DNA from: Mucilaginibacter corticis
GTDB taxonomy: Bacteria > Bacteroidota > Bacteroidia > Sphingobacteriales > Sphingobacteriaceae
Direction: 5' to 3'
Assembly: GCF_007558865.1 (NCBI RefSeq)
Contig: NZ_VLPK01000001.1
Location: 1,860,001 to 1,924,000, forward strand
DNA length: 64,000 nt
Made by a program: the position numbers and the translations under genes. This document shows positions 1 through 7,778 of this stretch, piece by piece. The notes below the pieces were generated by a model. The model was not told the origin of the DNA and searched no databases. It saw nothing but the letters and a program-made list of their open reading frames with translations. Position 1 is the stretch's first letter. Each line of letters starts with the position of its first letter.

Positions 1-92
1 TTAACCGAAACATTAGGGACGTAGTCGCCTGCTTTACCGCAGCCCAAGCAGCTTAGCAGCAGTAATGTTATTATCCCTAATTTTTTGACCAT
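1..92 (-). CDS. Lipoprotein, N-terminus only (cut by window edge)
   Basis: A reading frame starts with ATG at 92 on the minus strand, one base past the pheS stop codon, and runs off the window. The visible 30 residues begin MVKKLGIITLLLLSCLGCGK, a short basic start, a Leu-rich core and two possible lipobox cysteines (LLSC and CLGC). This fits a lipoprotein exported by Sec and processed by signal peptidase II. The tight spacing suggests co-transcription with pheS. Function cannot be judged from the fragment. Confidence 0.6.
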   Translation of the reverse strand, partial: MVKKLGIITLLLLSCLGCGKAGDYVPNVSV

Positions 93-93
93 G

Positions 94-1128
94 CTATATA
101 ATTTCAGTTTGAAACTGTTTCAGGAAACGCTCATCGTTCTCACTAAATAAACGCAGATCACGTATAACATATTTTAGGTTGGCTATACGTTCCATGCCCA
201 TACCAAAGGCAAAGCCGGTGTAAACTTTACTGTCTATACCGCAATTCTCCAACACGTTAGGATCAACCATGCCGCAGCCCAGTATCTCAACCCAGCCGCT
301 GTATTTACACATATTACAGCCTGATCCTTTACAGATGGTGCAAGACACATCCATTTCGGCAGATGGTTCGGTAAACGGAAAGTATGAAGGGCGGAAACGT
401 ACCTTGGTACCTTCGCCGTAAAGCTCCTGCACAAAGTGATAAAGCGTTTGCTTTAGATCGGCAAATGACACATTCTCATCAATATACAAGCCTTCAACCT
501 GGTGGAAGAAACAGTGTGCACGGGCAGAGATGGCCTCGTTACGGTAAACACGGCCCGGCATAATAGCGCGGAACGGCGGTTTGCCGTTCTCCATCATACG
601 CACCTGTACAGACGAGGTATGGGTACGCAAAGCGATATCATCTTTGCCATTGTTTTTCTTGATAAAGAAGGTATCCTGCATATCGCGTGCCGGATGTTCC
701 TCTGGGAAGTTCAGGGCCGAGAAATTATGCCAGTCGTCTTCTATCTCCGGGCCTTCGGCAACTGTAAAGCCAAGGCGCTTGAATATATCTATGATCTCGT
801 TACGCACCAAAGACAACGGGTGGCGCGAACCAACCTGGAAGTTATCGCCGGGTAAAGTAAGATCAATTTCGGATTTCGAATTTTCAACTTCAGATTTAAA
901 AGATTCCTGCAGATCCTGGTGCTTAGCCTCTGCCAGTTGTTTAAACTGGTTCAATACCTTGCCAAATGTGCGTTTCTCTTCTGAAGAGACCGTTTTAAAT
1001 TGCTCAAAAAGGTCTTTAATGATCCCCTTGGTGCCTAAAAATTTTATCCGGAACGTTTCCAGTTCATCCGCGTTAGCAGGCGAAAAGGCATTGATCTCGG
1101 CGGTGTATTGATCTATTTGGTCTTGCAT
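94..1128 (-). CDS. pheS: Phenylalanine--tRNA ligase alpha subunit
   Basis: PheS forms an alpha2beta2 cytoplasmic enzyme with PheT and charges tRNA-Phe. The 344-residue product has the usual length. Residues 1-90 form the N-terminal coiled-coil region. The class II catalytic core shows motif 2 near 186-200 (FRAIMPGRVYRNE) and motif 3 near 305-316 (GFAFGMGMERIA). A Cys cluster at 263-274 (CTICKGSGCNMC) is of the kind seen in Bacteroidota PheS. The start codon overlaps the stop of the upstream PIN gene by one base (TAATG), which implies translational coupling. pheT is not in the window. The placement behind a toxin-antitoxin pair is unusual. Confidence 0.97.
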   Translation of the reverse strand: MQDQIDQYTAEINAFSPANADELETFRIKFLGTKGIIKDLFEQFKTVSSEEKRTFGKVLNQFKQLAEAKHQDLQESFKSEVENSKSEIDLTLPGDNFQVGSRHPLSLVRNEIIDIFKRLGFTVAEGPEIEDDWHNFSALNFPEEHPARDMQDTFFIKKNNGKDDIALRTHTSSVQVRMMENGKPPFRAIMPGRVYRNEAISARAHCFFHQVEGLYIDENVSFADLKQTLYHFVQELYGEGTKVRFRPSYFPFTEPSAEMDVSCTICKGSGCNMCKYSGWVEILGCGMVDPNVLENCGIDSKVYTGFAFGMGMERIANLKYVIRDLRLFSENDERFLKQFQTEII

Positions 1129-1544
1129 TATAATGTTCTTAAAAATTGTTCGGCTGTTAAAACCGGTATTGGAAATTTTTTATAGTGTTTGATATTTCTG
1201 CTGATAATCAAATCACATTGATTTTTTTCGGCAATAAAATATTGGATGGTGTCTTCAAAATCGGCATGTTCATTATCCAACGCTTTTTTGATATCATCTG
1301 ATTCAAAAGCTAGCGGATCTACAATTTTGGTCAACACTTTAAGTTGTTCTTTTGCAACCTGCCTGTTAAGATTTTTTGCCACCATGTAATGGATATTGGC
1401 AAATATCAAGGTTGATGTTTTTAAACTTAAACTACCATTTAATCCTTGTTGTAAGAGTATTTGGCTGAATGGTTCGAAAGGCTGCCTGCGTAACAGTAGA
1501 TCAAGCAGGACATCACTGTCAACAAAAATGTTTTTATAAGCCAT
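1128..1544 (-). CDS. PIN-domain toxin (VapC-like ribonuclease)
   Basis: This 138-residue single-domain protein begins with the PIN signature: an Asp at residue 9 inside FVDSDVLLDLLL, further acidic residues near 93-98 (HADFEDTIQYF), and a C-terminal DLIISRN strand near 110-116. PIN proteins are Mg-dependent RNases. VapC toxins usually cleave tRNA or rRNA and are blocked by a co-encoded antitoxin. It overlaps the upstream antitoxin by 11 bases and abuts pheS downstream, so three genes appear to share one transcript. Family and pairing are well supported; target and activity are inference. Confidence 0.85.
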   Translation of the reverse strand: MAYKNIFVDSDVLLDLLLRRQPFEPFSQILLQQGLNGSLSLKTSTLIFANIHYMVAKNLNRQVAKEQLKVLTKIVDPLAFESDDIKKALDNEHADFEDTIQYFIAEKNQCDLIISRNIKHYKKFPIPVLTAEQFLRTL

Positions 1545-1818
1545 TCTTCTCTTTCAGGTATTCATATTTCACATCCCACAAATTGACATCATCAGGATAT
1601 TTGCCTTTTAATATGCCTGTTAAAGACAATATCTCATCCGATATTTTCATATCCTTATATTTTTCAAGCACCGGATTTGTCTTTTCTCTCTTTGTAGCGA
1701 AGTCGGTAAGTAATTTCTTAAACAACTTAGAAACGCTTATGTCGTCCTCAGAGGCTATCCTTTTAGCCAGCTCGACTGTTTGCTCATCAGCACTTAAAGT
1801 CAATTTTGTGGTTGCCAT
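1534..1818 (-). CDS. DUF6364-type antitoxin
   Basis: A 94-residue protein with an N-terminal ribbon-helix-helix-like stretch (TKLTLSADEQTVELAKRIA) followed by a helix with SVSKLFKKLL, and a charged C-terminal tail likely to wrap the toxin. It resembles the DUF6364 family that pairs with PIN toxins in Bacteroidota. It precedes and overlaps the PIN gene by 11 bases, the usual antitoxin-toxin order. RHH antitoxins bind their own promoter, and the DNA upstream carries a 10-bp direct repeat around a minus-7 box that fits autoregulation. Confidence 0.75.
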   Translation of the reverse strand: MATTKLTLSADEQTVELAKRIASEDDISVSKLFKKLLTDFATKREKTNPVLEKYKDMKISDEILSLTGILKGKYPDDVNLWDVKYEYLKEKNGL

Positions 1819-1830
1819 AGCACTTTCTTT

Positions 1831-1863
1831 TTTATACGTACAAATATAAATAATTTATACGTA
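1831..1863 (-). promoter_or_regulatory. Toxin-antitoxin promoter with paired operator repeats
   Basis: On the minus strand the sequence TACGTATAAA occurs at 1863-1854 and again at 1840-1831, 23 bases apart (about two helical turns). Between them, touching the second copy, is TATATTTG at 1848-1841, a perfect TAnnTTTG minus-7 box, 22 bases before the antitoxin ATG. This is the layout expected for an antitoxin dimer pair occluding RNA polymerase. The upstream copy nearly touches the kbl stop codon at 1867. The operator role is inferred from layout only. Confidence 0.6.
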
Positions 1864-1866
1864 ACA

Positions 1867-3057
1867 TTATTTTATCACCCCTAACTCTTTACCAACCTTG
1901 GTAAATGCGGCAATGGCTTTATCCAGGTGTTCAACGTCATGCGCGGCAGAGATTTGTACCCTGATCCTTGCTTTGCCTTGCGGAACCACCGGGTAGTAAA
2001 AGCCGATCACGTAAATCCCTTCATCCAGCATTTTAGCGGCAAATTCCTGCGCCAGTTTGGCATCGTACAGCATTACCGGTACAATTGGGTGGACGCCTGG
2101 TTTAATATCAAAGCCTGCTTCGGTCATCGCTTTGCGGAAATATTGGGTATTGCTTTCAAGTTTATCGCGCAGCTGGGTGGTTTCGCTTAACATGTCCAAT
2201 ACTGCAATTGACGCCCCGGTAATGGCCGGTGCCAAAGTGTTCGAGAACAAGTACGGCCTTGAACGCTGGCGCAGCATATCGATGATCTCTTTCTTTCCTG
2301 AGGTAAAACCGCCTGACGCACCACCTAATGCCTTGCCTAAGGTGCCGGTAATGATATCAATCTTACCCATTACGTTATGATGCTCATGCGTGCCACGGCC
2401 TGTTTTACCCATAAAGCCCGAGCAATGGCTCTCATCTATCATTACCAAAGCATTATATTTTTCTGCCAGTTCGCAGATTTTATCTAATTGAGCAATAGTG
2501 CCATCCATAGAGAAAGCGCCATCTGTAACAATTATTCTGTGGCGAAGATTGGCGGTCTCTTGCAATTTAGCTTCTAGGTCGGCCATGTCATCATGCTTAT
2601 AGCGATGGCGCTGGGCCTTGCACAAACGTACACCGTCAATAATAGATGCATGGTTCAACTCGTCAGATATAATGACATCCTGGGCATCAAATAAAGGTTC
2701 AAACACACCTCCGTTAGCGTCGAAAGCGGCTGCATATAATATAGTATCCTCGGTGCCTAAAAATTCGGCTATCTTTTTTTCCAGTTCTTTGTGGATATCC
2801 TGTGTACCGCAAATGAAACGTACTGATGATAAGCCGTAACCATGGGTGTCCATAGCTTGTTTGGCAGCTTCAATAACTTTGGCATTGCCCGACAGGCCCA
2901 GGTAGTTATTTGCACAAAAATTTATCACTTCCTGGCCGCCCTGCACTGTAATATCAGCCCCCTGTGGCGAAGTTATTATGCGTTCTTTTTTATATAATCC
3001 TGCTTCTTCTATTGCTGCAAGCTCTTGTTGCAAAACCGGTTGTAGTGTATTGTACAT
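1867..3057 (-). CDS. kbl: Glycine C-acetyltransferase (2-amino-3-ketobutyrate CoA ligase)
   Basis: Kbl is a PLP-dependent alpha-oxoamine synthase that splits 2-amino-3-ketobutyrate with CoA into glycine and acetyl-CoA in threonine degradation. The 396-residue product matches the family length. The PLP lysine lies in the motif TGTLGKALGGASGG, and the DESHCSGFMG stretch carries the cofactor-binding Asp and His. I chose the ATG at 3057 (MYNTLQPVLQ) because a longer in-frame start at 3087 would place the minus-7 box inside the gene and adds ten residues not usual for Kbl. tdh is not in the window. Confidence 0.93.
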   Translation of the reverse strand: MYNTLQPVLQQELAAIEEAGLYKKERIITSPQGADITVQGGQEVINFCANNYLGLSGNAKVIEAAKQAMDTHGYGLSSVRFICGTQDIHKELEKKIAEFLGTEDTILYAAAFDANGGVFEPLFDAQDVIISDELNHASIIDGVRLCKAQRHRYKHDDMADLEAKLQETANLRHRIIVTDGAFSMDGTIAQLDKICELAEKYNALVMIDESHCSGFMGKTGRGTHEHHNVMGKIDIITGTLGKALGGASGGFTSGKKEIIDMLRQRSRPYLFSNTLAPAITGASIAVLDMLSETTQLRDKLESNTQYFRKAMTEAGFDIKPGVHPIVPVMLYDAKLAQEFAAKMLDEGIYVIGFYYPVVPQGKARIRVQISAAHDVEHLDKAIAAFTKVGKELGVIK

Positions 3058-3074
3058 GTTGTAGTTAATTTTTG

Positions 3075-3109
3075 CAAAATTAAGCATTAACTGGCATTTA
3101 GCTTCAAAA
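3075..3109 (-). promoter_or_regulatory. Putative kbl promoter
   Basis: The minus strand shows TAATTTTG at 3082-3075, matching TAnnTTTG, with TTTTG at 3109-3105 about 22 bases upstream as a possible minus-33 element. The box ends 18 bases before the ATG at 3057. It argues for the shorter start of kbl. Confidence 0.45.
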
Positions 3110-3179
3110 GCGCGCGTTTAAAATAATAATATGGGTTAACTCAAACATTTAAGTCTTTAAAACCTTATTTGTGAACCAT

Positions 3180-5669
3180 ATGAAGAGATTTTTACTTTTA
3201 GTTTTCCTGCTGCTGAATGCTTTTATTTTTAAGGCGTCGGCGCAACAGTATATTTTGTCGGGCCATGTTACTGATCAACGCGGCGGGCCGGTTTCATTTG
3301 TATCTGTTTATATACGTAACACAACTTATGGTACCACAAGTAATGAGCAAGGAGTTTATAAGTTTAACATTGGTGCCGGCGATTATGATGTTATTTATCG
3401 CTACGTAGGCAACAAAGAACAGATAGATCACATTACCATAACTGACCATGATGTATTGCACAATGTGCAGATGGAGGATGAAGTATTTCAACTTAAGACT
3501 GTTAAGGCAGTCGACAAGCGTAACCGTGATACTGCCGCTTATACCATAATGCGTAAAGTCATTGCCAAACGCGAATTCTATTTAAATGAGGTAAATTCAT
3601 ACTCGGCCGCTATATATGTAAAGGGTATGCAAAAGCTTACAGGCGCGCCGAAAAAATTATTGACCAATGGGGTATCGAAAGTTTTAGATCTGGATACTAA
3701 TGGCCATGGTATTTTATACCAGTCTGAGTCAATTTCCAACTACAACTTTCAACGCCCTGATAAGGTTAAAGAAATAACGGTATCATCTCGCGAGGCGGGT
3801 ATTTCACCTACGTTTAGCTACAATAAGGCATCAGATCTGCAAGCTAATTTTTACGAGAACTTGTTTGAAGTAGAAGGGTTAAGCAGCCACGCGTTTGTAT
3901 CGCCAATTGCAAAAAATGCTTTTAAGTACTACCGATATTATTTAGAAGGTGCTACTGTTGAAAACGGACGCACCATAGATAAGATCAAACTTATTGGCCG
4001 GAATAAAGGCGAGTACAGTTTTGAAGGATATATCTATATTCTTGACGGCGACTGGCGAATATACAGCGTAGACCTGCAACTCACCAATAAAGTGAACCGT
4101 CTTAACTTTGTGGATACCATGAAGGTTAGCCAGCAATATATACCTGTGCAGGACAATATCTGGATGCCTACATCTATACAATATAATTATAACGGCAATG
4201 TATTTGGGTTTAAGTTTGATGGATATTATGTTGGTGTATATAATAATTACAAATTTAATGTAGCGTTTCCGCCGGACTATTTTAACGGCGAGGTCATGCG
4301 GCTGGACACCAACGCCCGGATAAAAAATGCTGACTATTGGTTTAAAAACCGGCCGATACCTTTAACTGCCCAGGAAACGCGTGATTATCAGAAAAAGGAC
4401 AGCATACAGCGCCTGCAAAAGTCAAAACCTTACCTTGATTCGTTACAGAAAAGCAAGAACCGCGTTTTGGTAATACCTTACACCGTGTTTGGTTTTACCA
4501 TGACCAGCAGAAATAACAAGGACTCATTATATGTTTATCCTTTTAACCAAACGCTGTTTTATAACACGGTTGAGGGGGTAGGACTTAACCTGAAAGCACG
4601 GTTATCGCATACGTCTAACGATTTTAAGACTATAGGTATCACCCCTAATATCCGTTACGGTTTTGCCGATAATTTATTGAGTGCTAATATCCATTCGTAT
4701 TACTATTATGATCCATTTCACGAAGGGCATTTCTTCCTTGATTTTGGTAATGATGTTTTAGACCTTAATAATGTAGGCACACGCTCGGTTTACTTTAATA
4801 CATTGAGTACGTTGTTAAGTAATAACAACTACGTAAAATATTATCGCTCGGAGTTTGGCGATGTAGGCTTTATGCGCGAACTGGCAAACGGTATTTTATT
4901 TAAGGGAACGTTATCTTATGCAAACCGTACGCAAATGTTTAACAACTCCTACGCGCATATTTTTACTTCAAAAACCAGGCATTATACATCTAATAACCCA
5001 TTAGCGCCTGATAGTGTCGCGGCTAATGACAGATCGGTACTGTTCCCGCAAAACCAGGCGCTGACGCTAAATACATCTGTTAAGTTTACGTTTGATCAGC
5101 AATACATTACCCGCCCTACAGGTAAGGTTTACCTGCCGTCAAAATACCCAACTTTAACCGTAAACTACCGTAAAGCTATTCCGGGTGTATTTGGCTCAGA
5201 TGCTGATTACGATTTTGTTTCTGCAGATATATCGCAGGATAAAATTCGTCTTGGTGTGATGGGATATTCATCATTTAAGCTGTCAACCGGTGACTTCCTG
5301 AATAAAAACAAGCTTTATTTTATGGATTACAACCACTTTTTAGGTAACCAGGGCCGAACTTTTGACCCAACCTATGTAGGTAGCTTCCATTTCCTGCCGT
5401 TTTACCAATTTAGCGCTAACAGTTTTTACCTGGAAGCACATTACCAGCACAACTTTGCCGGATCATTGCTGAACAACATTGGCTTTATGCGTAACTTAAA
5501 ACTGGAAGAGATTGTGGGCGCCAACTACCTTACGGAAAAGAATAACAAAGATTACCGTGAGTTTTACGTAGGCCTGCAACGTTTTATATTCCGGGTGGAC
5601 TATGGCGTATCCTACGCCGGCAACAAGAAGTATCTACAGGGTATCAGGATCTTCTATGGTATCAGGTAA
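3180..5669 (+). CDS. DUF5686 outer-membrane protein with CarboxypepD_reg-like domain
   Basis: An 829-residue secreted protein. A signal peptide (MKRFLLLVFLLLNAFIFKASA) is followed at about 25-110 by a CarboxypepD_reg-like beta-sandwich (YILSGHVTDQRGGPVSFVSV), then a long DUF5686 region ending in aromatic-rich beta strands and a C-terminal YGIR. DUF5686 proteins are common and uncharacterised in Bacteroidota; the C-terminal part looks like an outer-membrane barrel. I place the start at ATG 3180; an in-frame GTG at 3171 would add three residues before the signal peptide. It is transcribed alone, divergently from kbl. Substrate unknown. Confidence 0.85.
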   Translation: MKRFLLLVFLLLNAFIFKASAQQYILSGHVTDQRGGPVSFVSVYIRNTTYGTTSNEQGVYKFNIGAGDYDVIYRYVGNKEQIDHITITDHDVLHNVQMEDEVFQLKTVKAVDKRNRDTAAYTIMRKVIAKREFYLNEVNSYSAAIYVKGMQKLTGAPKKLLTNGVSKVLDLDTNGHGILYQSESISNYNFQRPDKVKEITVSSREAGISPTFSYNKASDLQANFYENLFEVEGLSSHAFVSPIAKNAFKYYRYYLEGATVENGRTIDKIKLIGRNKGEYSFEGYIYILDGDWRIYSVDLQLTNKVNRLNFVDTMKVSQQYIPVQDNIWMPTSIQYNYNGNVFGFKFDGYYVGVYNNYKFNVAFPPDYFNGEVMRLDTNARIKNADYWFKNRPIPLTAQETRDYQKKDSIQRLQKSKPYLDSLQKSKNRVLVIPYTVFGFTMTSRNNKDSLYVYPFNQTLFYNTVEGVGLNLKARLSHTSNDFKTIGITPNIRYGFADNLLSANIHSYYYYDPFHEGHFFLDFGNDVLDLNNVGTRSVYFNTLSTLLSNNNYVKYYRSEFGDVGFMRELANGILFKGTLSYANRTQMFNNSYAHIFTSKTRHYTSNNPLAPDSVAANDRSVLFPQNQALTLNTSVKFTFDQQYITRPTGKVYLPSKYPTLTVNYRKAIPGVFGSDADYDFVSADISQDKIRLGVMGYSSFKLSTGDFLNKNKLYFMDYNHFLGNQGRTFDPTYVGSFHFLPFYQFSANSFYLEAHYQHNFAGSLLNNIGFMRNLKLEEIVGANYLTEKNNKDYREFYVGLQRFIFRVDYGVSYAGNKKYLQGIRIFYGIR

Positions 5670-5680
5670 GCTAAAAGCTT

Positions 5681-5740
5681 AAAGCCGAAAGACCAAAGCT
5701 TTTGGGTGCTTTTTGCTTTAGTCTTTTTGCTTTCGGCTTT
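5681..5740 (+). terminator. Imperfect inverted repeat after the DUF5686 gene
   Basis: AAAGCCGAAAGACCAAAGC at 5681-5699 pairs imperfectly with the segment ending CTTTCGGCTTT at 5740; the outer 11 bp are perfect. It lies between the stop at 5669 and the trhO promoter, with T-rich stretches inside the second arm. It could terminate transcription or be a small dispersed palindrome. Confidence 0.45.
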
Positions 5741-5754
5741 AATCACTAAATTTG
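5726..5754 (+). promoter_or_regulatory. Putative trhO promoter
   Basis: TAAATTTG at 5747-5754 is a perfect TAnnTTTG minus-7 box. TTTG at 5726-5729, 17 bases upstream, may serve as the minus-33 element. The box ends 40 bases before the trhO ATG. Confidence 0.5.
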
Positions 5755-5794
5755 CGCCTCATTTAACGCCGTTTGCAGCGGCATCAATGATTTT

Positions 5795-6745
5795 ATGGGA
5801 CAATACAATACACTACTTTACTATTGTTATTCAACAATAGCAGATGCGGAGCAATTTGCTGCCGATCATTTAAAATTTTGCAAATCGCTTAACCTTACCG
5901 GTCGCATTATTGTCGCCGAAGAGGGACTTAACGGCACCGTTTCAGGTTCGAAAGAATCATGTCAGCTCTATATGGATACCGTACACGCCGACCCGCGTTT
6001 CGCCTCGGTAGACTTTAAGGTTGACGAAGTGGACACCCCGTCGTTTGTGAAAATGCACGTGCGATATAAATCAGAGATCGTACACTCCGGCCTGCGCGAC
6101 CCTAATATCATCGATCCGCAGAAGAAAACCGGCAAGCATTTAGAGCCTAAAGAATTTCTTGAACTGAAGAACAGCGAAGACGTAGTGATATTGGACGTAC
6201 GTTCAAACTACGAACATAACCTGGGTAAGTTTAAGAACGCCATTACGCTTGACATCGAGAACTTCCGCGATTTCCCCGACAAGATCAACGAACTTGCCCA
6301 ATACAAGGATAAAAAAGTGGTGACCTATTGCACCGGCGGTATCAAATGCGAGAAAGCCTCGGCATTGCTGATCCACGAAGGGTTTACCGATGTGTACCAA
6401 CTGCACGGCGGTATCATTAAATACGGTAAAGAAGCCGGGGGCGAGGACTTTGAAGGTAAATGCTATGTGTTTGACAACCGTTTATCGGTAGATGTGAATA
6501 CGGTTAATCCGGTTACTATCTCTACCTGTTACAATTGCGGCAAGACTACTGATAAAATGATCAACTGCGCTAACCCCGAGTGTAACGAACACTTTACCCA
6601 ATGCGACGAGTGCGGCACCGTTATGGAAGGCTGTTGCAGCGATGCCTGTAAAGAGCATCCGCGCAAGCGTGTTTATGATGGCACTGGGTATTATGTAAAG
6701 GTACCGCAGCCGGTTAACGTAAAGAGCAAGATAGCGTTGGCTTAA
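5795..6745 (+). CDS. trhO: tRNA uridine(34) hydroxylase (rhodanese family, YceA/TrhO)
   Basis: TrhO hydroxylates U34 of tRNAs, the oxygen-dependent first step toward 5-(carboxy)methoxyuridine wobble bases. The 316-residue protein has the family architecture: an N-terminal alpha/beta domain (1-100, with RIIVAEEGLNGTVSGS), a rhodanese domain (about 118-215) with catalytic Cys179 in YCTGGIKCEKAS, and a Cys-rich C-terminal tail (243-283) with several CxxC pairs that could bind zinc. It is a single gene with its own promoter. The motif match is close to diagnostic. Confidence 0.93.
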   Translation: MGQYNTLLYYCYSTIADAEQFAADHLKFCKSLNLTGRIIVAEEGLNGTVSGSKESCQLYMDTVHADPRFASVDFKVDEVDTPSFVKMHVRYKSEIVHSGLRDPNIIDPQKKTGKHLEPKEFLELKNSEDVVILDVRSNYEHNLGKFKNAITLDIENFRDFPDKINELAQYKDKKVVTYCTGGIKCEKASALLIHEGFTDVYQLHGGIIKYGKEAGGEDFEGKCYVFDNRLSVDVNTVNPVTISTCYNCGKTTDKMINCANPECNEHFTQCDECGTVMEGCCSDACKEHPRKRVYDGTGYYVKVPQPVNVKSKIALA

Positions 6746-6821
6746 ATCATTGAAAATATGGTGAGGTGAATCACCCAAAGTGAATCACCTTATTTTAAAT
6801 TAAGTTGACTAATTTGCAGCT

Positions 6822-7613
6822 ATGGGTCTATCGGTATCGCTGATTTCTTTTCTGCTGTTATTTAATTTAAATACGCTGCCAAACAAAGTTAACCAAAGGG
6901 AACAGATCCCCGTCGTGGCACAAAAGCTGATCAGATCCTATCCTGATTTTATTACCGGCTATGCCAATAACCACATCCTGTTTAAAGACGGTACCAAACT
7001 TTTATGGGATGACGGTGGCCACGATAAGTCATTCGCGCAATTATTAAACAGTCCTGATCTTAAGGATATGTTCGTGCAAAGCTATCCGGCAGGAAAATTA
7101 GCTGACCCTCCCGCACAAAGCTACGACCCGGGACGGATAAGGAACGAGCGGTTTTTTGAGAAGATGTATGGCGCTACCGAAAAGGAGGTAAGGCGCAACC
7201 TGACGGATATAACCTGGTGCCCCAAACTTGTTGGGCAGAAAATTACGGTCACCAAAATAAACGGGGTTGATAAAAAGTTAATGCAGATCTCTAAAGAACT
7301 GGACGAACACCCCGAGTTGAAAAAATATACCATCAACATTGGCGGCACTTTTAGCTGGCGTAAAATTAACGGTACCAACCGACACAGCATGCACAGTTTC
7401 GGCATGACGATAGACATCAACACAACTTATTCAGACTACTGGCAATGGACCTGTAAATGCACCGCAGAAAACACCGCGATTAAATATAAAAACCGCATCC
7501 CTCAGGTTATCATTGATATTTTTGAAAAGCATGGTTTTATTTGGGGCGGCAAATGGTACCACTATGATACTATGCACTTTGAGTACCGGCCCGAGTTGAT
7601 AAACGCCGGATAA
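6822..7613 (+). CDS. M15-family metallopeptidase (D-Ala-D-Ala carboxypeptidase-like)
   Basis: A 263-residue exported protein with an N-terminal hydrophobic segment (residues 3-18). The M15 zinc site is visible: HSFGMTIDI gives His191 and Asp198, and MHFEYRPEL gives His252, with Glu254 next to it. The GGKWYHYDTMHFEY ending is typical of VanY/endolysin-type M15 peptidases that trim D-Ala from peptidoglycan or cut cross-links. The N-terminal 100 residues are family-specific. A short direct repeat (TGAATCACC twice near 6767-6790) precedes the gene. A periplasmic wall-remodelling role is inferred. Confidence 0.85.
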   Translation: MGLSVSLISFLLLFNLNTLPNKVNQREQIPVVAQKLIRSYPDFITGYANNHILFKDGTKLLWDDGGHDKSFAQLLNSPDLKDMFVQSYPAGKLADPPAQSYDPGRIRNERFFEKMYGATEKEVRRNLTDITWCPKLVGQKITVTKINGVDKKLMQISKELDEHPELKKYTINIGGTFSWRKINGTNRHSMHSFGMTIDINTTYSDYWQWTCKCTAENTAIKYKNRIPQVIIDIFEKHGFIWGGKWYHYDTMHFEYRPELINAG

Positions 7614-7778
7614 TACCCACCCGTCCGGCTAAAACCGAACATCCCCTGCATCATAAACGGACACCTGTCTAAATCCAATTAATTTATAAATTAATCATTG
7701 TCAATAAGTTAACTACTTGGCACCTGTTTTGGAAATGGTAAATAACCATTTAAACTTTGACCAATAATTACTTGAGCG

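Noticed and set aside
581..1111. A 176-residue frame antisense to pheS
   Set aside because: It is a shadow of a well-supported essential gene, Ser/Leu-rich and without motifs.
3171..3179. GTG start of the DUF5686 gene
   Set aside because: It only adds three residues before a complete signal peptide that begins at ATG 3180.
6760..6795. A terminator or operator in the trhO-M15 gap (repeated TGAATCACC)
   Set aside because: The stem is short with no T run and the direct repeat is only nine bases; I noted it in the M15 entry only.
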